Source: Clostridium sp. AM22-11AC
Lineage (GTDB): Bacteria; Bacillota; Clostridia; Lachnospirales; Lachnospiraceae
Direction: 5' to 3'
NCBI RefSeq assembly: GCF_003473545.1
Contig: NZ_QUCM01000001.1
Span: forward strand, 124,001-188,000
DNA length: 64,000 bases
This document shows positions 17,161 through 26,303 of the stretch, piece by piece. Under the pieces are notes generated by a model. That model made no database searches. It was not told the DNA's origin and saw only the letters and a program-made list of their open reading frames with translations. The stretch's first letter is position 1. Every line of letters starts with the position of its first letter. Position numbers and translations under genes: made by a program.

Positions 17161-17498
17161 TTTATCAGTTGCAAAGACTTGTATTCCAATAGCAAACAAT
17201 CTTTTTGTAGATTAAGCCGTACCAAAAATTATCATAGTTACCCATTTTTTTCCGGAAAATGTAGAACCAGCTGTTGCAATTTTTAAATTATTTCCGTCTT
17301 TTACTGCTGTAAAATTGTAAACACCGCTATCTTCAACTTTTGTTTGACATATACCGCTAGCATATGTAGGAATGCTTCCAAAAATAGATTGAAGTGTCTT
17401 AGTTGCTACTCCATTTGTAAAGGTAAACTCTTCGATAATTAAAACAATTGTTGTAGTTTTAACTTTTATTTTAAAATATCCCGAATCTAAATTACTAT
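16913..17498. repeat. Putative invertible tail-fibre segment with 13-bp inverted repeats
   Basis: ATAGTAATTTAGA occurs at 16913-16925 on the plus strand and at 17498-17486 on the minus strand, in the same codon phase in both. The 560 bases between hold two convergent coding ends: the expressed C-terminus of the fibre (minus) and a startless alternative C-terminus (plus). Inversion would fuse the second to the fibre N-terminus in frame. No dedicated invertase gene was found in the window. Confidence 0.75.
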
Positions 17499-17781
17499 TT
17501 TGTTTAGCAATCGCAGTCACCACATCCGCTGCACTGTCTGGCAATTTCGATACATCACCGATCTTCTGATTTACAGAATACAACGCTGCCATACTGGCAA
17601 TCTTATCCGGATCATTAACGATCTGGCTTACTACTGCTGCTGCAATGGCTTCAATGGCATCACTGTTTCCTTTTATTCCTTCCTCCATATGTGTCAGTCT
17701 TTCCGCTGATAATGGCGTACTGGTATCAGGCTTATTTTTCCAAAGCTGTTTTACATAAGCCGTAAAGCTGCTTAATTTCAT
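17212..17781 (-). CDS. Tail fibre / receptor-binding protein with switchable C-terminus
   Basis: A 189-residue protein. Residues 1-95 are a helical shaft adaptor (LSSFTAYVKQLWKNKPDTST, AERLTHMEEGIKGNSDAIEA), a pattern common to Clostridia phage fibres. Residues 96-189 (after KQNSNLD) are a beta-rich tip. The boundary is exactly the 13-bp repeat at 17486-17498, and an alternative tip lies inverted at 16913-17160. It should contact the host surface. The gene overlaps the preceding one by four bases. Confidence 0.78.
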   Translation of the reverse strand: MKLSSFTAYVKQLWKNKPDTSTPLSAERLTHMEEGIKGNSDAIEAIAAAVVSQIVNDPDKIASMAALYSVNQKIGDVSKLPDSAADVVTAIAKQNSNLDSGYFKIKVKTTTIVLIIEEFTFTNGVATKTLQSIFGSIPTYASGICQTKVEDSGVYNFTAVKDGNNLKIATAGSTFSGKKWVTMIIFGTA

Positions 17782-18002
17782 GTTTCTATTCCTCCTTCAG
17801 TTGGATAAATATCTTTTGATGGATACAGGTCTGTATCTGGATGCAGGGTAAACAGATCCTCTCCAGGATAAAGCGTGGTTGCCGGATATAAGGTTGTCTG
17901 TGGATACAGGGTATAAATTTCAACCTCGATCTTTATCTTCCCGCCTGCAGTCACCGGGTTTGGCGTGATCGATACTGATTGGATATAAATACTGTCTGCC
18001 AT
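17778..18002 (-). CDS. Small tail protein with LYP repeats
   Basis: A 74-residue protein. After a beta start (IYIQSVSITPNPVTAGGKI) it has a run of LYP-type repeats: TLYPQTTLYPATTLYPGEDL, then DLYPSKDIYP. The same LYP pattern occurs twice in the large tail protein at 19645-21744. Function unknown; a structural linker or fibre base is plausible. Confidence 0.65.
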   Translation of the reverse strand: MADSIYIQSVSITPNPVTAGGKIKIEVEIYTLYPQTTLYPATTLYPGEDLFTLHPDTDLYPSKDIYPTEGGIET

Positions 18003-18268
18003 TATTCAGCCACCACCTCTATACATTCCATCAAAATCTCTTCTGCTACTTTATAGGTGAAATAAAGGCGATAGGTCACACGTTTTTGCGGAGCTATCAT
18101 GGCACGGATCACATCCCCATTGATCTCACATTCACCCTGGGCTTCGGTTTCATAGTTGCCTTTAAGTTCCCAGGTGGCATCCCGGATCGTGAAGGGAGCC
18201 TGATCTCTTGCGTGTATCCGAAGTCCAATGCTTTTATTTTCACCTACATAGAAATGGACCCGTTGCAT
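18002..18268 (-). CDS. Hypothetical phage tail/baseplate protein
   Basis: An 88-residue beta-rich protein (VHFYVGENKSIGLRIHARDQ, then TWELKGNYETEAQGECEI, YRLYFTYKVAEEILMECIEV). It resembles small upper-baseplate beta-sandwich proteins but I cannot assign a family. It overlaps its upstream neighbour by 25 bases. Confidence 0.6.
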   Translation of the reverse strand: MQRVHFYVGENKSIGLRIHARDQAPFTIRDATWELKGNYETEAQGECEINGDVIRAMIAPQKRVTYRLYFTYKVAEEILMECIEVVAE

Positions 18269-18573
18269 CTTTTTCCTCCTTCCACTAACAGTTCCGTATA
18301 AATCTGCGGTGCTACAAGTTCAGCCTCCCATTCCGTTTCAAGAAGCTGTCCATAGTAAGGAACCGGCTCCACATGAGCACACAGCAATGCTGTATTGACT
18401 ACAAACAACATCTTTGCTATATATGCCTGATTACCAGCCTCATCCTCTGCCAGGATCTCCACCACATATTCCCCGTCCGTATCAAAGGGGACCGGTACAT
18501 TCCACCAGTCCCCTTCTGATCGGTTCAGCTCGACTTCACAGCCGTCTACACGGCCAAAAACACGTTTGACCAT
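18244..18573 (-). CDS. Phage Ig-like domain protein
   Basis: A 109-residue protein whose first 60 residues form an Ig-like/Big_3 domain: WWNVPVPFDTDGEYVVEILA, EDEAGNQAYIAKMLF. These decorate tails in Clostridia phages and may bind surface sugars. It follows the larger Ig-like tail protein. Confidence 0.72.
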   Translation of the reverse strand: MVKRVFGRVDGCEVELNRSEGDWWNVPVPFDTDGEYVVEILAEDEAGNQAYIAKMLFVVNTALLCAHVEPVPYYGQLLETEWEAELVAPQIYTELLVEGGKRCNGSISM

Positions 18574-18585
18574 TATAGCCTCCTA

Positions 18586-19500
18586 TTAGTCGGTAACCTC
18601 CACGCTGATCACATAGGTCTTGCCACAGTCTACTGGGTTTGGATTGATCGTTACAGACTTGATCACAGGCGCTGTTGTATCTACTGTTACGGTTCTGGTA
18701 ACGGTTGTAGTCTTACCTGCAGAGTCTTTCGCAACAACTGTAATGGTATTTGTACCAGTAACCAGTGTCAGTGCCTTACTAAAGGTACCATCAGATCCGA
18801 CTGTTACTGTTTCCGCAGTACCACTGTTCAGCTTGACTGTTACTGTAACAGGGCTGGAAGTTGCGTCATTGGTAGTACCGGTAACAGTAACCGCAGTCTT
18901 GTTGGTAACCAGTTTATCTGCCGGAGCTGTGATAGAAAGTGTAGGTGGTACAGTATCGATCTTGAATGTAACGGTCTTCTGTGTAGCCGCATTTCCATCA
19001 AAGTCAGATGCATCGATCTTAATTGTATGGCTGCCATCTGCCAGAGCTGTAGTTGGAGTATAAGTACACTCATATCCACCTGTAACAGCTGTTTTAGTAA
19101 TGCTGTCACCTGTAACCTTGCTGCCACTGTCAATGGTAATACCAATAGTTGCAGGATTAACACCAGAATCCGCATCTGTTACTTTCCACTTAATAGTTGG
19201 CTTATTGTTGGTGATATAAGATCCTGCTGTTGGACTGGTAATGGTAATAGCCGGTGCAACTTTCTCTTTTACTTTTAATTTCAGACTGACTCCCAAGGTC
19301 GTATCTGAATCCGTCTTTGTCGTTGTATTTCCAGCCACATCCGTTGCCTTGACCGTTACCGGATAATAATGCCCGTCATTGATGGTATAACTGGACTTAG
19401 ATGGAGCTGTGATCGTAGCTTCATATTTTCCTGTGCTGGAATTTAATGTTAATGTAGTTGTTACGCCATTAATGATGGCCTGTACTGTTTTTACTGCCAT
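18586..19500 (-). CDS. Tail protein with three tandem Ig-like domains
   Basis: A 304-residue protein, Thr/Val rich, with repeats of the bacterial Ig type. Each ends in a strand such as VKATDVAGNTTTK, IKIDASDFDGNAATQKTVTF or VVAKDSAGKTTTVTRTVTV, with linkers VPPTLSITAPAD and TAPVIKSVTINPNP. The last linker resembles SVSITPNPVTAGG of the protein at 17778, suggesting shared ancestry. Likely a tail appendage that sticks to surfaces or mucus; inferred. Confidence 0.75.
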   Translation of the reverse strand: MAVKTVQAIINGVTTTLTLNSSTGKYEATITAPSKSSYTINDGHYYPVTVKATDVAGNTTTKTDSDTTLGVSLKLKVKEKVAPAITITSPTAGSYITNNKPTIKWKVTDADSGVNPATIGITIDSGSKVTGDSITKTAVTGGYECTYTPTTALADGSHTIKIDASDFDGNAATQKTVTFKIDTVPPTLSITAPADKLVTNKTAVTVTGTTNDATSSPVTVTVKLNSGTAETVTVGSDGTFSKALTLVTGTNTITVVAKDSAGKTTTVTRTVTVDTTAPVIKSVTINPNPVDCGKTYVISVEVTD

Positions 19501-19652
19501 TATTTTATCTCCTTCTTTTTATCTGTTTTTTCTAACCCACGTACAACAACCGCTGCATTACTGAGCAGCGCCGCCTGATCCGGGCCGGTTACAATAAGAT
19601 GATCAAAAATATAGAGCAACGTTGCCCGCTGCTCCTCTGATAAGTTATACAT
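19500..19652 (-). CDS. Small hypothetical phage protein
   Basis: A 50-residue mostly helical protein (MYNLSEEQRATLLYIFDHLI..., C-terminus KKKEIK). It overlaps the end of the large tail gene by eight bases and the next gene by a TAATG, so it is translated in the same run. Confidence 0.65.
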   Translation of the reverse strand: MYNLSEEQRATLLYIFDHLIVTGPDQAALLSNAAVVVRGLEKTDKKKEIK

Positions 19653-21744
19653 GTGCTTCCTTTCTGATCAGGCTTTTCAGCCTGTCAATTTCCTCCTGCT
19701 GGCTCTGCATAGCAGCTACCAGCAGGGGAATGTAATTGGTATACGGGATGGTAAAATATCTTCCACTATGTCCATACAGAGGAAGGTTTAACCCCTGTTT
19801 TCTGCATATCCTGCGGACATCCTGAGCAATAAAACCTATACCTTCATGGTCTGTCCGTTTCATATTGTAGGATACCGGCTGGAGCTGTTTGATGATCTGA
19901 AGTGCTGTTCCTGTATCTACTTTATGGATATTTTCCTTTAATCTTCGGTCTGAGTACTCATCTATTGTCCCAATGATCGTATTGGCTCTGAGCTTGTCAC
20001 ACCCAATGGTATTGGCGCCTATATCCGCCATGGACGCATAACAATCTACAGAAAAAGTATCCCTGCATGTAAATCTGGATGCAAGTACGGTTTCACCATA
20101 AATGGTAGCACCTGTAGCAGTGGTACCGATCTCTATATTTTTTGCAAGGACTTTACCATTCTGATCTACCGTAAATTGACCATCACCAACATTGATACTT
20201 CCCTTGAACAGACCTTCCACTACGGTCAGTTTCCCGTCTGCAGTCAAGGAAGAATAGGTGGACGTCCAGCTAAAGCGATTGCCTTTAATATCAATGCCGC
20301 CACTTTCAATGGATAATTGAGCCGATACTTCTCCCTTTTTAACCATCAGTTTTATGTTCTCTGCCGTCATCGTGATCTGAGAAGATAATTCTCCTTCTGC
20401 AGCAGACGCTCGTTTTACTTCTGCGGCAATCTGTTCTGCAGTGATCGTCAGTTTTGCCTCTGTACGTTTTTCTAGGTCCACCAGGTTTGCTGATACTTCA
20501 TCTACATTTTTCTTTAAATATGCAGCCTTGCCTTTTAAGCGGATAATGTCCGCGTTGGTCCCCTGCTCTTCCTTTCGTATTTCTTCACCTGTTGCGCTAT
20601 AGGTATCCTGTAAGGCATGGATCCCTTTCATCGTCCTCTTAATGATGTAAGAAACAATTGTCCCTTCTTCCGACTTGATCAAGCCGGCATCTCCCAGTTC
20701 TAAATATGGCAAGCCTTTTAGCAGATTACATTCGTAAGGAACATAAGGTCGGCTGCTCACCATTCCATAAATCCCCGCTGCGATCTGCTGTAATTCATCT
20801 GCGCCCTTGCCGTATAGCAGGAAGTTACCTTCTACTACCAGACAATTACCGGTTCCATAGATCGCACCAATATCCTCTTCTTCCTGGCGGATTTGTACCG
20901 CTTCAACGGCTTTTACCGTGTAATCTTCAAAAACACAGGATTTATACAGATTTTGTGAAATTGTTTCATCATAGACCTGCTCATTCATTTCACCTGGAAC
21001 AAGAGGATATAATTCATCTGACGGATACAGATTTTCAGCTGGTGCCAAAATATAATTCGGTTGCAATGCAATATGCTGTAAAATTCCTTCCCGGTCAAAA
21101 TGGCCAAACACACCATTCATCTGTTCACATGCAATCAAAGTATCCCGACCAGACAATTCTTCTACACTCATTGTCTTTTCAATCAAAATACTGTCATTTG
21201 GAAGATAAGATGGAACCTTTTCCGTCACACCAACGTACTGACATAAACTGGATCTGAATTCTTTCAATGTCATTGGAAACAAAAGATTGTTATACCACTG
21301 TGCCACATTTACATCAAATAGAGACATCTGGTCCAGACCCACAATATCCAGGTATTTTCTATCTGTTTCTTTTTCTGCGGATTTAATGATATATACTCCT
21401 AAAGGCATCCGATATCCATTAGGATATATATCATCACCTGGAAACAGGCCTGCTTCTGGCCATATTCCCTCCAGGATCTGATAAACTTTCATTCTGGCTT
21501 CTTTTACAACTTCCGTAACATTAAGAAGTGTAATTTTTAACTGTGATGCCTCGCAGCTTCCAAATTCCAGATTTTCATTACTGGACAATGCCTCATCCAG
21601 TTCCATTGTTTCCGCTTTTATGTTACTGCTTGAAAGATGCAGGTAAGGTTCTTCTTCTCCTTTGTGATAAAAGTCCAGGATCAGCTGTTTATCTGTACTG
21701 TCTGCCCGATACAGTTCTTTTAATCGTTCATCCACATTTAACAT
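19645..21744 (-). CDS. Tail tip/spike protein with S74 intramolecular chaperone
   Basis: A 699-residue protein. The N-terminal half resembles prophage tail endopeptidase/minor structural proteins, with two LYP-type segments (GLFPGDDIYP, NLYPSDELYP). A coiled coil follows (AAYLKKNVDEVSANLVDLEK), then a beta-helical region. The last 115 residues are a peptidase S74 domain: YSDRRLKENIHKVD holds the Ser-Asp cleavage pair and the Lys, and GIGFIAQDVRRI follows. S74 domains help trimers fold, then cut themselves off. Confidence 0.88.
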   Translation of the reverse strand: MLNVDERLKELYRADSTDKQLILDFYHKGEEEPYLHLSSSNIKAETMELDEALSSNENLEFGSCEASQLKITLLNVTEVVKEARMKVYQILEGIWPEAGLFPGDDIYPNGYRMPLGVYIIKSAEKETDRKYLDIVGLDQMSLFDVNVAQWYNNLLFPMTLKEFRSSLCQYVGVTEKVPSYLPNDSILIEKTMSVEELSGRDTLIACEQMNGVFGHFDREGILQHIALQPNYILAPAENLYPSDELYPLVPGEMNEQVYDETISQNLYKSCVFEDYTVKAVEAVQIRQEEEDIGAIYGTGNCLVVEGNFLLYGKGADELQQIAAGIYGMVSSRPYVPYECNLLKGLPYLELGDAGLIKSEEGTIVSYIIKRTMKGIHALQDTYSATGEEIRKEEQGTNADIIRLKGKAAYLKKNVDEVSANLVDLEKRTEAKLTITAEQIAAEVKRASAAEGELSSQITMTAENIKLMVKKGEVSAQLSIESGGIDIKGNRFSWTSTYSSLTADGKLTVVEGLFKGSINVGDGQFTVDQNGKVLAKNIEIGTTATGATIYGETVLASRFTCRDTFSVDCYASMADIGANTIGCDKLRANTIIGTIDEYSDRRLKENIHKVDTGTALQIIKQLQPVSYNMKRTDHEGIGFIAQDVRRICRKQGLNLPLYGHSGRYFTIPYTNYIPLLVAAMQSQQEEIDRLKSLIRKEAHV

Positions 21745-21755
21745 AAGCTGCCTCC

Positions 21756-22166
21756 CTAATATTCTGTCAACTGAATATCAAATGGCTCATAGACCATATC
21801 CAGTTTTCTTTCATTCACATGAGAGATCGTATATTCAATATCTGCGATATAAAATACTCCTGACTTATAATCCATTTCCTCATCGTTCCAATACGTGACA
21901 GATACCTTTCTTTCCCGCTCTCCTCCTGACACGATCCCCGCATCTATGATCGCTTTAACGACTATCTTTTCACCCAGATACAGTTTCCGGATCGGTACTG
22001 TCAGGCTCGTCTTATAATTCGGCGATGTCTGACGGTGGAGCAATGCCGTTGCATCACGGGATGCATCCAGTTCCAGTCTCTGATTGGGTGTACTTTTATA
22101 TTTCTCCAGATACTTATTCGGAAGGACGGTATTTCCAAACTTTATAAGCCATCCTTTAAAAGCCAT
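21756..22166 (-). CDS. Distal-tail-region protein (DUF6711-like)
   Basis: A 136-residue protein placed between tape measure and tail tip, the usual place of a distal tail protein. Segments such as GWLIKFGNTVLPNKYLEKYK and LDMVYEPFDIQLTEY match a small family of phage tail proteins in Clostridia. Role in connecting tube and tip is inferred from order. Confidence 0.72.
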   Translation of the reverse strand: MAFKGWLIKFGNTVLPNKYLEKYKSTPNQRLELDASRDATALLHRQTSPNYKTSLTVPIRKLYLGEKIVVKAIIDAGIVSGGERERKVSVTYWNDEEMDYKSGVFYIADIEYTISHVNERKLDMVYEPFDIQLTEY

Positions 22167-22178
22167 AGTCCTTTCTCC

Positions 22179-25100
22179 TTACATAAGCAGCGGATTTTTT
22201 CCCGTCTGCTTTCTTGCCAACCGGTTACGTTTTACCACATTTTCATACACTACCTTTCCATCCAGATTGATCATCAGCTGAATATCTCCACCCAGTCCAG
22301 CACCTGCCTCTTTCAAAGCTTCCAGCAATGCCTGCTTGATCGTAGACAATGGAGAGACAACTTCTGCTTCCCGGTTGTTGTCTCCAAGGATCGCCGCAAA
22401 TTCTCCGGCCTGTCTTGGAACAACGGTTCCTGTAGCCAGTCTAGGAAGTTTCATCGATGAGACATTAAATCCAAAATGCTGACCACCGGCAAGGGGCACC
22501 CAGTCCGGTACATCAAAACTGATACCATTTAAACCTTCCACAATATGATTGATCGCAACTTCTACTGTGGAAATGATCCCGTTAAAAACACTCTTAAATA
22601 TATCTTTTATACCATTTAAGGCCTTTTCCATATCTCCGGTAAATACGCCCTGTATAAACTCCAGGATGCCGTTTAAAGCGTCTGTTACACCTTGGGCTGC
22701 AGTGCTTACTACTGCAAGAAGCGCAGTAAAAAATCCTCCAACATTTTCAATGGCTGCACCAATAAGCGGGGCAAAACTCTGAACGATCCAGTTTAAAAGC
22801 GACTGCAGTACCTGGTTCCATAAGACGGTTAGGGTATCTGCAACGTTTCCGAATAATTCTACAAAACTTTTAATAAATGGCTGCAAATATTGGCTTTTGA
22901 CTTCTGTAAATTTATCTGCCACTTTCTGAAGTGCCGGCAATATGTATGTTTCAAATGCTTCCAGAGCGCTTTTGTGGATTTCTGTAAGTCCCTCTGTAAA
23001 TGCGTCAAACATAGGTGCTACATGCTCATCATATGTCTGGTTTATCTGATCAAACGCATCTGTAAACAGATCTTTAAGATCTCCCATTATCTGAGCAGCA
23101 ACTCCCAGAAGCCCGTCAAATGCCTGTTTAAAACCGGCCGTATTATTTGTAAGAGGCGTCAGCAGGGCGTTTAAAAGATCCCACCCAAGCTTGGCAAACA
23201 CTTCTGTCAAACCCATGAAGGAGTTGGAAAAAAAGCCGATCAGATTTGCAGTAAATGTCTGCCCGTTTTCATCTGCAAAGACACTGAATACTTCTGCGAA
23301 AGCTGCGGAAAAATTTGCCACAATATCTGCTATGTCCCCGGTTATATCAAACATGTCTATGATATATTGCTTGATCCGTTCTCGGACTTCTTCCAGATAC
23401 TTTGCAGTGCCACCGACCAGGTTTGCTGCCAGCGTAATACCAACTGACGCAACAGAACCTGCAATCACGCCTAAATCATAGACCATTTTATTTCCCCAGG
23501 TACTTGCTGCAGCCTGGACTCGCGGATCTGAAAAAATATCAGCCAGGCTTTCCTTAATACTCTGAAGCCCTTTCTGGATCGTAGCGAACCGGGAAGTAGT
23601 ATCTCCTAATCCTACCTTAAATCCTTTGGCAAACAGATTAGACAGATCACTCCATTTCTTTTTTAATGCATCCAGGGCTTTTGACAGTGAGCTGGATACT
23701 GCCACCGTTTCAAACATCTGGGACGGATCTGTTCCGGAACCGCCGCCTCCGCCACCTGCATTATTTTGACTTAAGACATTTAATTTATCAAAAGCTGCCA
23801 GACTATTCTTTGCATCTTTTGCTGCGCTTCCTGTCTTTTTAAGACTTTTTGCATAATCTTCCTGGGTCTTCTTAGCCTTCACAAAGGTGGATTTCCCAGT
23901 TAATGCCGCTACCAGTTGCCCGATCCAGGCCAGTGCCTGGGCTATCGCATCAATCAATGCAGTGATTGCCGGTACCGCAACACTTAAAATGGGAGCAAAA
24001 CCGGCTGCCAGGCTGTTCTTTAAATACAATAAAGAAGAGGACAGACCGGATAATGTCTGGTTTGCGCTTCCGGAATATCTTGCAAGGTTTTGAAAGCCTT
24101 CCTTTGTCGCGCTCATCACTGCCATTACCGCCTGCATGACAAACCGCATCATCATCATGCGACTGATCCGGCCTAAGAGCTGCATCCCTTTCCCTGAGTT
24201 TTTCGCCGCTTTACCAGCGCCATTTACAGAGTCCCTTAATTTATCCGCAGATGCTTTTGCCTTTTTCTGTCCGGCATCTGCATTTAAAAGAGATTTTTTA
24301 TATTCATTCTCTGCCTGGATCACCTGCTGCAGTTGAACATAGGTCTGATCATAATCTGCATCTCCAAGTGATATTCCCTGCTGCTCCATTCCCAGTAGTT
24401 TACTTCTGAGTGCTTCCTTCTGTCCTTCAAAAGAGTCTGCGTCAAACTGAACCGGGATTTTAACAGGAGTGGTAAGGTTCTTTTTATAAGTGTTCAATTC
24501 GGACTGTGCCTGGTTTAAAGCTTTATAGGTACTGTCATACAAGGCATCACCAAAGCTTTTTCCCTGGCTTTCCAGGTCTTTGAGTTCTTTCTTTAAACGA
24601 TCAATCTTCCCCTGCAGGGAGTCCGCCGGAAAAATAACTGCGTCTGGCGTTGGATTAGTCAGTTCCTGCTTATAATCTTTTAAAGCCTGCTTGACTTTTT
24701 CCAACTTCAGATAAGCCTCATCATATTTTTCGTCACCAAAGTACATCCCCTGGCTTTCCAGGTCTTTGAGTTCTTGCTTCAATTCGCTGATCTTCTGTGC
24801 AAATTCATTGGTTGCCTTTTCCGCTTCCTCTTCTCCGGATACATACTTATCAATAAATTCTATTGCCGCAGGATCATAACCATATGCTGAAGGATCGTCT
24901 ACCTTTACCCGTCTGGCAGGTGTCGGCTCCTGTTCCTGGTATTCCCCACGATCTACTTTGATGGCATCCATCTGTTCCTGCAGGCTTTTGGTCTGTCTTT
25001 CTGCCTGTTTAGCTGACTCTGTTACCTGATCAATTCCCTCAGCTGCCTTGGAAGACTGGGCTGCTGCTGTTTCTGCCGCCTGGCCCACATTGTTAAATGC

Positions 25101-25235
25101 ACTGGAAATATTGTCAGAAAGCCTGTCAACTGCTTTAGTGAGTCTGTCAAAAGCTTTTTCCAGTGTTCCGGTTCCTTTTTCCAGTCCAGAGGTATCAATT
25201 TTTGTATCAAATTTCAGACTGCCATCAGCCGCCAT
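22179..25235 (-). CDS. Tail tape measure protein
   Basis: A 1018-residue, Ala/Lys/Gln-rich coiled-coil protein whose length sets tail length. Residues 130-330 contain three degenerate repeats of about 65 residues of the form KELKDLESQG, GD, YDxxY, LxxYK. Hydrophobic segments near 370-450 (MMMMRFVMQAVMAVMSATKE, ILSVAVPAITALIDAIAQAL) and a C-terminal helix bundle follow. A Gly run GGGGGGSG lies near residue 495. The start is MAADGSLKF at 25235, after GAGGTGAGG; an earlier in-frame ATG lacks a site. Confidence 0.92.
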   Translation of the reverse strand: MAADGSLKFDTKIDTSGLEKGTGTLEKAFDRLTKAVDRLSDNISSAFNNVGQAAETAAAQSSKAAEGIDQVTESAKQAERQTKSLQEQMDAIKVDRGEYQEQEPTPARRVKVDDPSAYGYDPAAIEFIDKYVSGEEEAEKATNEFAQKISELKQELKDLESQGMYFGDEKYDEAYLKLEKVKQALKDYKQELTNPTPDAVIFPADSLQGKIDRLKKELKDLESQGKSFGDALYDSTYKALNQAQSELNTYKKNLTTPVKIPVQFDADSFEGQKEALRSKLLGMEQQGISLGDADYDQTYVQLQQVIQAENEYKKSLLNADAGQKKAKASADKLRDSVNGAGKAAKNSGKGMQLLGRISRMMMMRFVMQAVMAVMSATKEGFQNLARYSGSANQTLSGLSSSLLYLKNSLAAGFAPILSVAVPAITALIDAIAQALAWIGQLVAALTGKSTFVKAKKTQEDYAKSLKKTGSAAKDAKNSLAAFDKLNVLSQNNAGGGGGGSGTDPSQMFETVAVSSSLSKALDALKKKWSDLSNLFAKGFKVGLGDTTSRFATIQKGLQSIKESLADIFSDPRVQAAASTWGNKMVYDLGVIAGSVASVGITLAANLVGGTAKYLEEVRERIKQYIIDMFDITGDIADIVANFSAAFAEVFSVFADENGQTFTANLIGFFSNSFMGLTEVFAKLGWDLLNALLTPLTNNTAGFKQAFDGLLGVAAQIMGDLKDLFTDAFDQINQTYDEHVAPMFDAFTEGLTEIHKSALEAFETYILPALQKVADKFTEVKSQYLQPFIKSFVELFGNVADTLTVLWNQVLQSLLNWIVQSFAPLIGAAIENVGGFFTALLAVVSTAAQGVTDALNGILEFIQGVFTGDMEKALNGIKDIFKSVFNGIISTVEVAINHIVEGLNGISFDVPDWVPLAGGQHFGFNVSSMKLPRLATGTVVPRQAGEFAAILGDNNREAEVVSPLSTIKQALLEALKEAGAGLGGDIQLMINLDGKVVYENVVKRNRLARKQTGKNPLLM

Positions 25236-25282
25236 ATCCTCACCTCTTTTCCAGGCATAAAAATAAGACGCTGTCACGCGCC

Positions 25283-25849
25283 TCAGCCTAATAACTTATT
25301 CCAATAGTCAATTTCTTCCTGTTCTTCTTTCGTATACCGTTTCTTAAGGTCACAGATTTTTTTATTGTTTCTGCGAAACTCTCTTTCCCATTTTTCCAGG
25401 TGCTTACCTTTTGCCATTTTCTGCCGGATCCCCAGTACGGTGGAAAAGATACCTTCCCGGATTTCCATGAAATATCCCACAAAGGTCCACCAGTGAACAT
25501 GTGGAACAGATCGTACTTCACATCCGGCCACCTGGTTAATAGCCGGAAACAGGATCGGCTCATCCTGCTCCCAGTCCATCACCTTGACCGGCATTATATC
25601 CTCTTCATCTTCCTGGCCGCAGTCCAGGAACCAGAGCGCCTTTTTAGCTGACTCTTCATAAAGTTCACTTGGCATATCCGGCCAGTCTTCATACAGGATC
25701 TTACACATGACTATGTAAGCTTCTTCTACTGTAAGCTCCGGATCATTAAATGCCTGCATGATCACCAGGATATCTCTGTAGTCCGTTCGGATCTTCCATT
25801 CCTTTTCACCTACCATAAGAATGACAGGAAGCTGGCCTAACCGGATCAT
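25283..25849 (-). CDS. Phage Gp15 family tail assembly protein
   Basis: A 188-residue protein matching Phage_Gp15: YRDILVIMQAFNDPELTVEE, PAINQVAGCEVR, and the C-terminal basic stretch LEKWEREFRRNNKKICDLKK. Position between the tail chaperone and tape measure is typical. It overlaps the chaperone gene by four bases. Confidence 0.85.
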   Translation of the reverse strand: MIRLGQLPVILMVGEKEWKIRTDYRDILVIMQAFNDPELTVEEAYIVMCKILYEDWPDMPSELYEESAKKALWFLDCGQEDEEDIMPVKVMDWEQDEPILFPAINQVAGCEVRSVPHVHWWTFVGYFMEIREGIFSTVLGIRQKMAKGKHLEKWEREFRRNNKKICDLKKRYTKEEQEEIDYWNKLLG

Positions 25850-26292
25850 TTTGTGTAGCCGACTGTGTACTTCTGGATCCGCTTATTGCTTGCCTCTACT
25901 CCGGCTTTCATGTTTTTCTTGATGATCGGCATCAGACCGTTCATAACGGACTCAAACAGGAGCTTTCCGCCTTTTACTGGTGAAAATGGAGACTGGTCAT
26001 TAAACAGTATGTCATAAACGTCTGCGTTAAAAATAGCATTAAAACAGTCTTTTACGCCCTGCTCTGCTTTCTTCCACTCAATGCTCGCATTTTCATCTGT
26101 TGGATCTACGGTACCGTCCTCCAAAAGCTTGACGTTGCCCTGAAGCTCATCTTTCACATGCCCCAGCTTCTCCATTTCATCCATGCAGCGCTGCCACATA
26201 TTCAGATCAGAAGGATTAATCCGGATCACACGGTCCGGATCATCATTTATCATGTACTCCTTATAACCTTCATCAAATTTAAGGCTTTCCAT
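25846..26292 (-). CDS. Tail assembly chaperone-like protein
   Basis: A 148-residue protein after the major tail protein, the slot of the G-type tail chaperone. MESLKFDEGYKEYMINDD and DVYDILFNDQSPFSPVKGG match DUF6673-like phage proteins. A programmed frameshift to the next gene, known in some phages, was not evident. Confidence 0.75.
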   Translation of the reverse strand: MESLKFDEGYKEYMINDDPDRVIRINPSDLNMWQRCMDEMEKLGHVKDELQGNVKLLEDGTVDPTDENASIEWKKAEQGVKDCFNAIFNADVYDILFNDQSPFSPVKGGKLLFESVMNGLMPIIKKNMKAGVEASNKRIQKYTVGYTK

Positions 26293-26303
26293 ATATAGTC
26301 TCC

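Noticed and set aside
16913..17498. Diversity-generating retroelement at the tail fibre
   Set aside because: No reverse transcriptase gene and no template/variable repeat pair with adenine-directed changes. Inversion explains the arrangement.
18620..19278. Plus-strand frames across the Ig-like tail gene
   Set aside because: Antisense shadows of a repetitive Thr/Val-rich gene.
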